Source of the DNA: Candidatus Poseidonia sp.
GTDB lineage: Archaea; Thermoplasmatota; Poseidoniia; Poseidoniales; Poseidoniaceae
NCBI GenBank assembly: GCA_016778305.1
Contig: JADHPT010000004.1
Coordinates: 57,311-121,310 of the forward strand
Reading direction: 5' to 3'
DNA: 64,000 bases
Numbering within the stretch: the first letter of the stretch is position 1; each line of letters opens with the position of its first letter. The translations under genes were made by a program, and so were the position numbers. The notes beneath the pieces were generated by a model. That model was not told the origin of the DNA, did no database searches, and saw only the letters and a program-made list of their open reading frames with translations. Below, in pieces: positions 1-6,970 of this stretch.

Positions 1-382
1 ATTCATTGAGAGCAACTTCACGGCCTTTTTCCAACGAAACACCCCGTGTTGCTTGACTTTCCAAATCGGCTACGGCAATGGTCACGTCACCACCCTGCTT
101 CTGAAACCATTTGACCTGCTCAACCACCATGGAGTGTCCGAGGTGCATTTGACCGCTTGGCATTAATCCAGTAAGAACACCAAAGGGGTCGCCCTTGCGT
201 TGCGCTTCTTGAATCACATCGAGGTCCCGATGTGCGAAGACAATACCACGTCGGTGAAGTTTGGACGGCGAGGCGAGCGTTTCTCCTGAAAGTGAGCTCA
301 GCCCAAATTGTTGAATGATGCGATCGTAATCGGTGGATTGAGCACTGCCCCAGGGGTCGATGATGATATCGTCATTACCCAT
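1..382 (-). CDS. trpS: Tryptophan--tRNA ligase, N-terminal part (cut by the window edge)
   Basis: Class I aminoacyl-tRNA synthetase that charges tRNA-Trp. I translated this edge fragment by hand: it starts at ATG 382 and runs off the left end after about 127 residues. The N-terminus has the archaeal/eukaryotic TrpRS pattern, with DPWG near residue 9, DYDRIIQQFG near 18-27 and an HRRG(I/V)VFAHRDL segment. The HIGH-type ATP-binding signature appears as SGQMHLGHS around residue 75, after the LTGLMP segment typical of TrpRS. The KMSKS half is outside the window. TyrRS shares the fold, but the DPW start and FAHRDL segment favour TrpRS. Only 11 bases separate it from the next upstream gene on the same strand, so the two are probably cotranscribed. 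Confidence 0.85.
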   Translation of the reverse strand, partial: MGNDDIIIDPWGSAQSTDYDRIIQQFGLSSLSGETLASPSKLHRRGIVFAHRDLDVIQEAQRKGDPFGVLTGLMPSGQMHLGHSMVVEQVKWFQKQGGDVTIAVADLESQATRGVSLEKGREVALNE

Positions 383-393
383 TCAGCACACCT

Positions 394-1707
394 CTATTCT
401 TCGTCGTCATCTTCTTTGGCATCAAGGCTTCGCTCGCTTGATACCGCTTGAGGCCTCTTTTCGTCACTCATGGCATCAGCCACGGACGGAGAGGGGGCGA
501 TTGGGCCGAGACCCTCTCGCTTGAGCAAGTACAACATAGCGATGATGGTTGAAAAACCAATACCTACAATGGCATAAGGAATCCACGCATCGCCTTCTTC
601 AGCAACTCTCGGGGTCACAAGCCAAGTGAAGCGAATGTCTTCTTCGTCGAGGAAGCGTTTTGACCATTTGAACAAATCATTTGTTTCGTGACCAGCGATC
701 GTCACTGCTGCCGTGTGGTTATTCCAAAATTCCGTTTGGCCCAATATATCGTATTCAACATCATCCTCAGCTAACTCGATGGCAACTTGGTTTCCGTTGA
801 TCACGGAGAGCATCAGTGCCCCGTCGCCATTGACCCACCACCCCTGTTGCATGTTCTTTTCAAATTCTATAGAAGGAAGTTCTGCACCTTGGCTCGTCAC
901 GGAATCAACGGTGGAGTTTCCAAGTTCAATCACCCATGTAACCGGTACGTTCCAAGCACGATTATTGGTGGCTGAACGGCATTGTTCTGTGTCCAAGGCC
1001 TCGAATGAAAGAACGGAGCCATTATCGGTCGAAGCAAGATTATGTGTAAATTCATAGCATCGCTTGGCGGACCAAGATGACCATGCTTCGCCCCATGTTG
1101 TCAGCCACAATCCGGGCTCTTCGCTGAGGAAATCAAGAATCTCTTGATCGTGGCGAACGGTTGCGTCGTTCACACGACCAATCCAGTACAGGTTGACCAG
1201 CCCACCTTGGGAAATCTCATGTTGCAAGTCCTCGAGAGACGCCATGCCTTTTTCCAAACTACCACCTCGTCGGCCGAGATTGTACCAATCCCAGACATCA
1301 ACTGGTTCATCGGTCCCGTTGTGCCAGGCTGATAGCGAGAGGTCTGTATCATCTCCGTGCACGGTAAACCCTTGGCTTGCGACTCGTTCATGTTCTACCA
1401 TGGTCAAGGATGAAGGCGTATAGGTTGAAATCGGCGAAGTTCCCCATTGGCTTGCATTGATTCTTTCTTCAATGTAATTTCGACATGATTGGGCAACAGC
1501 ACCTGCATCATGATTCCAAGAGAGCCCAGGCATTCCGTAGCAGCCGAATTCATCACCATTCTCAAGCCGTTCATTCGCGTAAGAGGTTCTCAGCCAACCA
1601 TCTTCCTCCCAGGCACTTTGGGCCAGAACTACGGGATGAATCAACACCAACAGAAAGGTGAGGGAAAGAAACAGAGGTACAACGACCCCGCTTCTTGTAT
1701 CAGCCAT
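394..1707 (-). CDS. Secreted or surface-anchored protein of unknown function
   Basis: A 437-residue protein with an N-terminal signal peptide (hydrophobic residues about 9-29, ending LAQS), a long extracytoplasmic region and one C-terminal transmembrane segment (about residues 376-395). A short acidic tail rich in D and E follows. The outside part has several N-x-S/T sequons and many Trp residues but no domain I recognise. The start is ATG 1707. It lies immediately upstream of the tryptophanyl-tRNA synthetase gene on the same strand. The signal peptide, ectodomain, single TM and short charged tail recur in other proteins of this window, which suggests a common surface-display architecture. 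Function unknown. Confidence 0.7.
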   Translation of the reverse strand: MADTRSGVVVPLFLSLTFLLVLIHPVVLAQSAWEEDGWLRTSYANERLENGDEFGCYGMPGLSWNHDAGAVAQSCRNYIEERINASQWGTSPISTYTPSSLTMVEHERVASQGFTVHGDDTDLSLSAWHNGTDEPVDVWDWYNLGRRGGSLEKGMASLEDLQHEISQGGLVNLYWIGRVNDATVRHDQEILDFLSEEPGLWLTTWGEAWSSWSAKRCYEFTHNLASTDNGSVLSFEALDTEQCRSATNNRAWNVPVTWVIELGNSTVDSVTSQGAELPSIEFEKNMQQGWWVNGDGALMLSVINGNQVAIELAEDDVEYDILGQTEFWNNHTAAVTIAGHETNDLFKWSKRFLDEEDIRFTWLVTPRVAEEGDAWIPYAIVGIGFSTIIAMLYLLKREGLGPIAPSPSVADAMSDEKRPQAVSSERSLDAKEDDDEE

Positions 1708-1832
1708 GTATCATCGTCAAGGTAGTACACTTTGACGCTTGTCCTGCCGCCAAGAACGGTTGAAGGGGAAATGGACTTCGCAGGCCAACGTGCCGGCGAA
1801 ACCTCAAAGTCTCATTCAGTTGACCTGCCGGT

Positions 1833-2618
1833 GTGGCGACGACAGAAGGCTTGGACGAGGCTTGGATGCTGTTGAAGGAGCACTGGTTCATAGCGCCAGC
1901 CTCACAACATATTCCAAGCACCCCCATTTACAGTGCCCTCCGCCTCTTTCTCTCACCCCTATTGCGTCCTTTTTTGAGATGGAAGATTCACGGAGTGCAT
2001 AACATTCCTCGCTCTGGCCCTACGATTCTTGCAACAAACCACTTGTCCCACATTGATCCAATTGCAGTCATTGCGGCTGCACGCAGAACCACCCACTACC
2101 TTGCCAAGGACGGCCATTTTTCAAATCCAGTGACGCGATTGGTGATGACATCAACCGGCCAAATCGAAACCATGAGGGAGCAGGGAGGAAATGATGCACT
2201 CTCAAGCGCAGCAACGGTACTTGTAAGCGGTCGTGCCCTGGGTATCTTCCCAGAAGGGACAAGATCCAAACGAACTGAAGCCCCCTTCTTATTGCCCGGA
2301 AAAACTGGCGTTGCACGTCTTGCTGCCGCCTATCCAGAGGCGTCTGTCATCCCTCTCGCATTGATTGGCGCTAGGGAAATTATGGCACCAAAAACACACA
2401 AATGGCCACGACTTTGGCGACGGTTGAGCATTGTATCCGGCAAGCAGGTGAATTGGTTGGAATGGTTAGGCCACGAGATGGGGGGTGGCTATACGGCCGA
2501 GAAGCTTGAGGAACTCTCGCAGCAAGAAGAGCACGAGGTACGAGCAGAATTAGCAAGGCTCTACCGAAAGTTCACCGACCAGTTGATGAGATCGCTTTCA
2601 GCCCTCGGAGCGCCATAA
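1833..2618 (+). CDS. PlsC-type 1-acyl-glycerol-phosphate acyltransferase
   Basis: Lysophospholipid acyltransferase family protein (261 residues), which transfers an acyl group to a glycerol-phosphate backbone at the membrane. The family's catalytic block I is present as NHLSHID near residue 70 (NHxxxxD), and block III as FPEGTRSK near residue 137. A proline-rich hydrophobic stretch before block I resembles the family's N-terminal membrane-associated helix. The likely start is GTG 1833; ATG 1866 is an alternative. Archaeal membranes are built on ether-linked isoprenoids, so a bacterial-type acyltransferase is noteworthy and its natural substrate is uncertain. It is transcribed divergently from the secreted protein at 394-1707, with 125 bases between them holding both promoters. 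Confidence 0.85.
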   Translation: MATTEGLDEAWMLLKEHWFIAPASQHIPSTPIYSALRLFLSPLLRPFLRWKIHGVHNIPRSGPTILATNHLSHIDPIAVIAAARRTTHYLAKDGHFSNPVTRLVMTSTGQIETMREQGGNDALSSAATVLVSGRALGIFPEGTRSKRTEAPFLLPGKTGVARLAAAYPEASVIPLALIGAREIMAPKTHKWPRLWRRLSIVSGKQVNWLEWLGHEMGGGYTAEKLEELSQQEEHEVRAELARLYRKFTDQLMRSLSALGAP

Positions 2619-2702
2619 TTTATTGATACTCGACCGATGAATGGATCACGACTATCTGCGTGCCCCGGTTGAACCTGCCGACCGCATCTTTATTGCTCGA
2701 AA

Positions 2703-2764
2703 GTATCGTGTAAGAGGGTGAGAATCCCTAAGTGCTGCCGTTGACGACAAATCATTGGCGATAC
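2703..2764 (+). promoter_or_regulatory. Possible structured leader upstream of thyA
   Basis: The 147 bases between plsC and thyA hold two nested inverted repeats. GTATCG (2703-2708) can pair with CGATAC (2759-2764), just before the thyA ATG. Inside it, AGGG (2715-2718) pairs with CCCT (2726-2729) around a seven-base loop. It matches no riboswitch consensus I can recall. The pairing is short and may be chance. A 26-codon ORF (ATG 2641 to TGA 2721) also fits in this gap, but nothing supports its translation. Confidence 0.22.
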
Positions 2765-2765
2765 G

Positions 2766-3560
2766 ATGCAGGAATACCTTGACTTGATGCGTCACATCCT
2801 CGAACATGGCTCCGAAAAGGGTGACAGGACGGGGACAGGAACCAAGTCAGTCTTCGGCTACCAGATGAGATTTGACCTTTCAGAAGGCTTTCCTATGGTG
2901 ACCACGAAGAAATTACACCTTCCTTCGATCGTGCACGAATTATTATGGTTTCTCAAGGGTGAAACCAACGTCAGGTACCTGCAAGAAAATGGCGTTCGCA
3001 TCTGGAATGAATGGGCTGATGAAAACGGAGATTTAGGGCCCGTGTATGGCAAACAATGGCGCCGATGGGAGGCGAAGGACGGACGAATCATCGATCAGGT
3101 CAAGCAAGCGATTGATGCCATCAAAACCAACCCTAACAGCAGAAGGATCATCGTCTCAGCTTGGAATGTGGGGGAACTGGACGAAATGGCACTCATGCCG
3201 TGTCATGCTTTCTTCCAATTTCACGTCGCTGATGGAAAACTGAACTGTCAACTTTACCAGCGCAGTGCAGATGTTTTCCTCGGAGTGCCGTTTAACATTG
3301 CATCCTATGCCTTACTCACACACATGATGGCTCAAGTATGTGGTCTTGAAGCGGGTGTTTTTGTTCACACCCTCGGTGATGCACACCTCTACAACAACCA
3401 TCTTGACCAAGCGAGGTTACAAATCTCTCGAGAACCGCTGAGTTTGCCAACCTTGAAACTCAACCCAGAACGAATGGACATTGACGACTTCACTTACGCT
3501 GATATCGAAGTGCTCGGCTACGAGCATCATCCACACATCAAAGCACCCATTTCCATTTGA
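2766..3560 (+). CDS. thyA: Thymidylate synthase (ThyA type)
   Basis: Converts dUMP to dTMP using methylenetetrahydrofolate as methyl donor and reductant. The 264-residue length equals that of the classical bacterial enzyme. Visible family signatures are the dUMP-phosphate-binding region [12 protein letters not shown] near the start, the catalytic cysteine in MPCHAFFQF (Cys146), the [18 protein letters not shown] block and the [12 protein letters not shown] segment. The start is ATG 2766. The folA gene follows nine bases later, which forms the standard ThyA/DHFR pair: ThyA oxidises the folate cofactor and DHFR regenerates it. Many archaea use ThyX or other folate chemistry, so this pair looks bacterial in origin. 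Confidence 0.97.
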   Translation: MQEYLDLMRHILEHGSEKGDRTGTGTKSVFGYQMRFDLSEGFPMVTTKKLHLPSIVHELLWFLKGETNVRYLQENGVRIWNEWADENGDLGPVYGKQWRRWEAKDGRIIDQVKQAIDAIKTNPNSRRIIVSAWNVGELDEMALMPCHAFFQFHVADGKLNCQLYQRSADVFLGVPFNIASYALLTHMMAQVCGLEAGVFVHTLGDAHLYNNHLDQARLQISREPLSLPTLKLNPERMDIDDFTYADIEVLGYEHHPHIKAPISI

Positions 3561-3569
3561 GGCTCGAAC

Positions 3570-4040
3570 ATGCTGACAATGATTTACGCCTGTGATGAGA
3601 ACGGAGCCATCGGAAAAGATGGTGACCTGCCATGGCGTCAATCAAGTGATTTGAAACATTTCAAATTGAAAACACTCAACAAAACGATTGTGATGGGCCG
3701 TAAGACGTGGGACAGCCTGGGTCGGCCTTTACCCAACCGAAGAAACGTTGTGATGACTCGTCAAGAGCCGCTTCAAGGGGTTGAATGCATGTCCTACGAA
3801 GAGGTCATGGCCTTGAGCGAGGAAGAGGAAGTCGTCATTATCGGAGGAGGAGAAATCTATGCACTCTTCCTCGAAGAAACAAAAGAAATCCATCGAACGA
3901 TTGTCCATACGATGGTTGAGGACGCAGATACATACGCACCTGACATTGAGGATTCGGGTTTCTATCTCATCGCAGAAAGGCGAGCACCTGCTGGTGAAAA
4001 AGACGAGCATGAAATGACGTTTCAGCACCTGATCCGATAA
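3570..4040 (+). CDS. folA: Dihydrofolate reductase
   Basis: NADPH-dependent reduction of dihydrofolate to tetrahydrofolate, completing the thymidylate cycle with the ThyA encoded nine bases upstream. The protein has 156 residues, typical for chromosomal DHFR. Signatures: AIGKDGDLPW at the substrate site, the acidic catalytic residue in SSDLKHFK, VMGRKTWDSLGRPLP for NADPH binding, and the IIGGGEIY loop. Start ATG 3570. Its stop codon abuts the stop of the convergent MazG-like gene (4040/4041) with no intergenic base. Confidence 0.97.
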   Translation: MLTMIYACDENGAIGKDGDLPWRQSSDLKHFKLKTLNKTIVMGRKTWDSLGRPLPNRRNVVMTRQEPLQGVECMSYEEVMALSEEEEVVIIGGGEIYALFLEETKEIHRTIVHTMVEDADTYAPDIEDSGFYLIAERRAPAGEKDEHEMTFQHLIR

Positions 4041-4409
4041 TTATTCAGGTCGGTATTCTGTAACCCTCACGCCCAACCTTCCCTGAAGGGCCTCCCGCTT
4101 CATAATACGAGCATATTTCTTTTCAAAGGCTGCCTTAAGATCGATCTCCATTGCCAAACTATGGCCCATGAGCAAGATGAGAACATCTGCCATTTCTTCA
4201 GCACATTCTTCAATTGGTTTACCTTTGGTTATCGCAGCAGCAAGTTCACCCAATTCTTCAATCGTGAGAGCCATTCTATAGCCCATATCGTGCCCGTTTT
4301 TTCCGGCGAAATCATGCTTGTGATGGAAGGCTGCAACACGCTTCATCATCGCTTCCCATTCATCAGCGGGTTCGTGACCCATCCAGTCTTCAACCGTCCG
4401 ACCATTCAT
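4041..4409 (-). CDS. MazG-like nucleotide pyrophosphohydrolase
   Basis: All-alpha NTP pyrophosphatase superfamily protein of 122 residues, expected to hydrolyse a (d)NTP to the monophosphate and pyrophosphate. The metal-binding signature is visible as IEELGEL (ExxE type) followed by EECAEEMADVLI (ExxD type), in the MazG/dCTPase order. The substrate cannot be read from the sequence. Its convergent position against thyA-folA would suit house-cleaning or dUTP/dCTP hydrolysis that feeds dUMP, but that is inference. It is the last gene of a minus-strand group eS1, mtnP, mazG, with 36 bases between mtnP and its ATG at 4409. Confidence 0.85.
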   Translation of the reverse strand: MNGRTVEDWMGHEPADEWEAMMKRVAAFHHKHDFAGKNGHDMGYRMALTIEELGELAAAITKGKPIEECAEEMADVLILLMGHSLAMEIDLKAAFEKKYARIMKREALQGRLGVRVTEYRPE

Positions 4410-4445
4410 GATGCGTGCTCACCGTGGCAAGCCATCATGTTTGTG

Positions 4446-5225
4446 TTACTTCAGCAAGGCGAGAATGCACGCCCGCACAGGACCAAGGCGATCGTTGGCT
4501 TGAGCGGAAACTTCAGTGTGATTGAGATCTTTTGACCCGTCACCTGGCTCGCGCCCTGCAGCCCAATTTGATGAAATACAAACGGCAACATAAGGCAAAT
4601 CGAGCTCTTTGGCGAGTTTGGCCTCACGTGGCATGGTCATGCCAACCATTTCTCCACCAAGACGTTCAATGGCATTGACCTCTGCTACGGTTTCGAATTG
4701 TGGGCCTTGTGCCAACCAATAGGTGTACATCATTGGTTCGCTTGGATCAAGTGATTGCTCTGAGCGGAGGACATCAATAAGTCGTTCATTTGTTTGACGG
4801 TCGAAGGGTTGAGTAACAGAAGTGAAGACAGATTCATCGCTGTGGAAGGTGGTGGTCACGCCTGTGAAATCGATGTATTGGTTGGCGACTGCGACCTTGC
4901 CAGGTTGAAAAGTTGGTGCGATGGCTCCAACAGAGCAAACCGATAGGACAAGATCGACATCAGCGTCCTGCATTGCCATAATGTTGGCATGATGGTTGAT
5001 CATGTGGGGTGGACACCCATGTCCAGACTCGCTATGATGTCGTTGAAGGAAAATTAATTCCTTTTCCACACCGTTGACGTCCAACGTCATGCAGTTCAAG
5101 GGCACGGGACCGAACGGAGTCTCGACAACCATGTTGTCGTGTTGCTTTACTGAAATGCCATGACTTTCAAAGCCGTCTGTACCCATAGCAATGAGGCCAG
5201 TTCCTCCAATGACACCGAGGCGCAT
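4446..5225 (-). CDS. mtnP: S-methyl-5'-thioadenosine phosphorylase (MTAP/PNP family)
   Basis: Phosphorolysis of methylthioadenosine, or a purine nucleoside, to free base and sugar 1-phosphate. It has 259 residues. It begins with IGGTGL (phosphate-binding loop of the trimeric MTAP/PNP family), and RHH (residues 62-64) followed by a PPHMINHHANI segment matches the family's RHG...PpH.i.yraN pattern. GPQFET(V)AE and MVGMTMPREAKLAKEL correspond to the substrate-binding loop and helix. The family contains both MTAP and inosine/guanosine phosphorylases, and substrate assignment by eye is tentative. ATG 5225. It lies downstream of the eS1 gene on the same strand with a 72-base gap. Confidence 0.88.
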   Translation of the reverse strand: MRLGVIGGTGLIAMGTDGFESHGISVKQHDNMVVETPFGPVPLNCMTLDVNGVEKELIFLQRHHSESGHGCPPHMINHHANIMAMQDADVDLVLSVCSVGAIAPTFQPGKVAVANQYIDFTGVTTTFHSDESVFTSVTQPFDRQTNERLIDVLRSEQSLDPSEPMMYTYWLAQGPQFETVAEVNAIERLGGEMVGMTMPREAKLAKELDLPYVAVCISSNWAAGREPGDGSKDLNHTEVSAQANDRLGPVRACILALLK

Positions 5226-5297
5226 GGAAAGGATGTGGCGTGAAGCCCTATCTCAAACCTACGGCTCAACGAGGGAGTTGACACACGGAAGTGGCTT

Positions 5298-6356
5298 TCA
5301 TTCACTCAAGCGAGCGATGAGGTCGGGTTTCTTACCGGATACAGGCTTTCCTGCAGCCTTAAGAAGTTCCTTGAGTTCTGCAACCGTCATGCTGCTGTAA
5401 TCTGCAGCATCTGAAGATGCTTCCTCAACCTCAACTACTTCACCCGAGGGTGTAACTTCGACTTCAATCTCTTTTCCGTCTTTTTCAACGGTGACTTCGA
5501 ACACGGCTTGCCCGTCTTCTGTTTCGATTTCAGCTTCTGTAATGGTAGCGCCAGGAACTGCTTCCTCGACTGCAGCCTTGATATTGTCAGGAATGTCTTC
5601 AACGGCAACGTCGATTTCATCGTCTTCATCTTCAAGTTCATCAGCCATTGCTTCGGCTAGCGCCGCTGCTTTCTTGGCTTTCATTTCTGCTTCTTGGCGT
5701 TGCTCCATTGCGTGGACTTCATCCAAGGTTGGACCGGATGAGGCGACAACACCTTCTTGCAACAATTGGCTCTTACGAATGGCAACCGAGCGAACAGGAT
5801 AGATTGGTTTAACGCCCTTTTGGATTTCTTCTTCCAAACTTCCGTTCATCAGTGCTTCTTGCACCTGAGCAAAGGTGTTCTTGGAGGCGTAGGAGATGAT
5901 GATATCTCGTGCACGCACACGCATATCTTGCTTCAACGAAGTCTGCACTCGCTGTTGAGTGATGATGAGCGGCTTCATTCGAACAAGGTATCCGTCTGTG
6001 GTCACAACGTCAACGACATCGTCCACTTTGCCACGGTAGCGACGGATCTGTCGACGGGTGTGGTCCGTTTGATGGTGGTGTCCGATGAAGGTGGTGAGGG
6101 CATCTTGGCCAACACATTCGGTCACACGGAAGCGGAGGATGACGTGCATCTTCGAGAAGTCGCCGCTAAATTCTTGCTGGGTCATTTGGTAGACACGACC
6201 GATGATATACTCATCGGATTCACCGATTGTTTCGCCGATTTTCTTGAAATCCCATGGATGACGTGGTGCACGAATCGTGTACCATCGCTTTGTCTTCCAC
6301 TTGTCACGTTGTTTACGCGCTGCTGCGCGTGCCTTTGCACTGATTTTCTTTGCCAT
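5298..6356 (-). CDS. rps3ae: Ribosomal protein eS1 (S3Ae) with extra C-terminal PepSY-like and SAP domains
   Basis: Small-subunit ribosomal protein of archaea and eukaryotes. Residues 1 to about 210 match eS1: a basic start, KTKRWYTIRAP, the FSKMHVILRFRV strand and the VRARDIIISYAS and KPIYPVRSVAIRKSQ segments. Archaeal eS1 usually ends near 200-220 residues, but this one has 352. An acidic helical linker (about 215-254) leads to a PepSY-like alpha/beta unit (about 255-312: helix with VPGATITEAEIE, then strands ending SGEVVEVEE). A SAP-type helix-turn-helix follows (about 321-352: MTVAELKELLKAAG then KKPDLIARL). SAP motifs typically bind nucleic acid. Start: ATG 6356 is chosen; an in-frame TTG three codons upstream is less likely. 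It is the first gene of the eS1-mtnP-mazG run. Confidence 0.93.
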   Translation of the reverse strand: MAKKISAKARAAARKQRDKWKTKRWYTIRAPRHPWDFKKIGETIGESDEYIIGRVYQMTQQEFSGDFSKMHVILRFRVTECVGQDALTTFIGHHHQTDHTRRQIRRYRGKVDDVVDVVTTDGYLVRMKPLIITQQRVQTSLKQDMRVRARDIIISYASKNTFAQVQEALMNGSLEEEIQKGVKPIYPVRSVAIRKSQLLQEGVVASSGPTLDEVHAMEQRQEAEMKAKKAAALAEAMADELEDEDDEIDVAVEDIPDNIKAAVEEAVPGATITEAEIETEDGQAVFEVTVEKDGKEIEVEVTPSGEVVEVEEASSDAADYSSMTVAELKELLKAAGKPVSGKKPDLIARLSE

Positions 6357-6485
6357 ATCGTTCAACTCGGTTCGTGTCTTGCGGGGGCTACCCCACTTGC
6401 AAGATGCCCACCAACCCCCCCTATTTGAAAGGGCCTCATCTCACTCAACGCCACCTCATAGTAAAATCAATCCTTCGGCAACCTC

Positions 6486-6959
6486 ATGAAACATCACGAA
6501 CACCCTTTGCTTGTGGGACTTCATCACATCACATGGAGAGCGACTGCGAGCGCTCTCACAAATCACGAAGTGGTTGCTGAGGCAATGGCATGGCTCATTG
6601 GTGATCCTGATGCCGTGCAACTTGAGCGCAGCACCTCCTACCACGGTTCAGAATTGTGGATGGTCACGGCTCACAGCAAAAAGAAAAGTTTCGCCATGAA
6701 GTCGTTGGCGCAACTCGGGGTAGAAAACTTACAGGTACTGCATGATACATTGGAACAACGCTTTGACGAAGATCACGTCCTCTATCTGCGTTTGAATCTT
6801 GACGACCTCATTTCATCCAAAATAAGCCTCGCTGATTCAAGTCGGACGGGGACGGTTAAGGGCCAAGCCAAAATCGAAGTTTATCCCGGCCAAGACGCTC
6901 TTGAGCAAGCACGAACAACACTCCAAGACGCCATAGAGGCTGCACAAAAGAAGAATTGA
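6486..6959 (+). CDS. Exosome-associated RNA-binding protein (COG1325 type)
   Basis: A 157-residue protein resembling the archaeal family of small RNA-binding proteins proposed as exosome subunits. Recognisable parts: an N-terminal strand with a histidine-rich start and an HITWRATA segment, the middle YHGSELWMVTAHSKK corresponding to the family's GHhGNpi strand, the LHDTLEQRFDEDHVLYLRL segment (family pattern rlDe...lylRldK), and a final alternating strand KGQAKIEVYP. Family membership is moderately secure; its role in RNA processing is inferred from the family. Start ATG 6486. It is divergent from eS1, and the arylsulfotransferase-like gene starts 11 bases after its stop. Confidence 0.7.
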   Translation: MKHHEHPLLVGLHHITWRATASALTNHEVVAEAMAWLIGDPDAVQLERSTSYHGSELWMVTAHSKKKSFAMKSLAQLGVENLQVLHDTLEQRFDEDHVLYLRLNLDDLISSKISLADSSRTGTVKGQAKIEVYPGQDALEQARTTLQDAIEAAQKKN

Positions 6960-6970
6960 TGACCGTCTGA

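Noticed and set aside
2703..2764. Assigning the thyA leader to a known THF or TPP riboswitch
   Set aside because: The sequence lacks the conserved cores of those classes; only short pairings are visible.
5757..6428. A 223-codon plus-strand frame opposite the eS1 gene
   Set aside because: It lies antisense to the conserved eS1 core and has no recognisable features.
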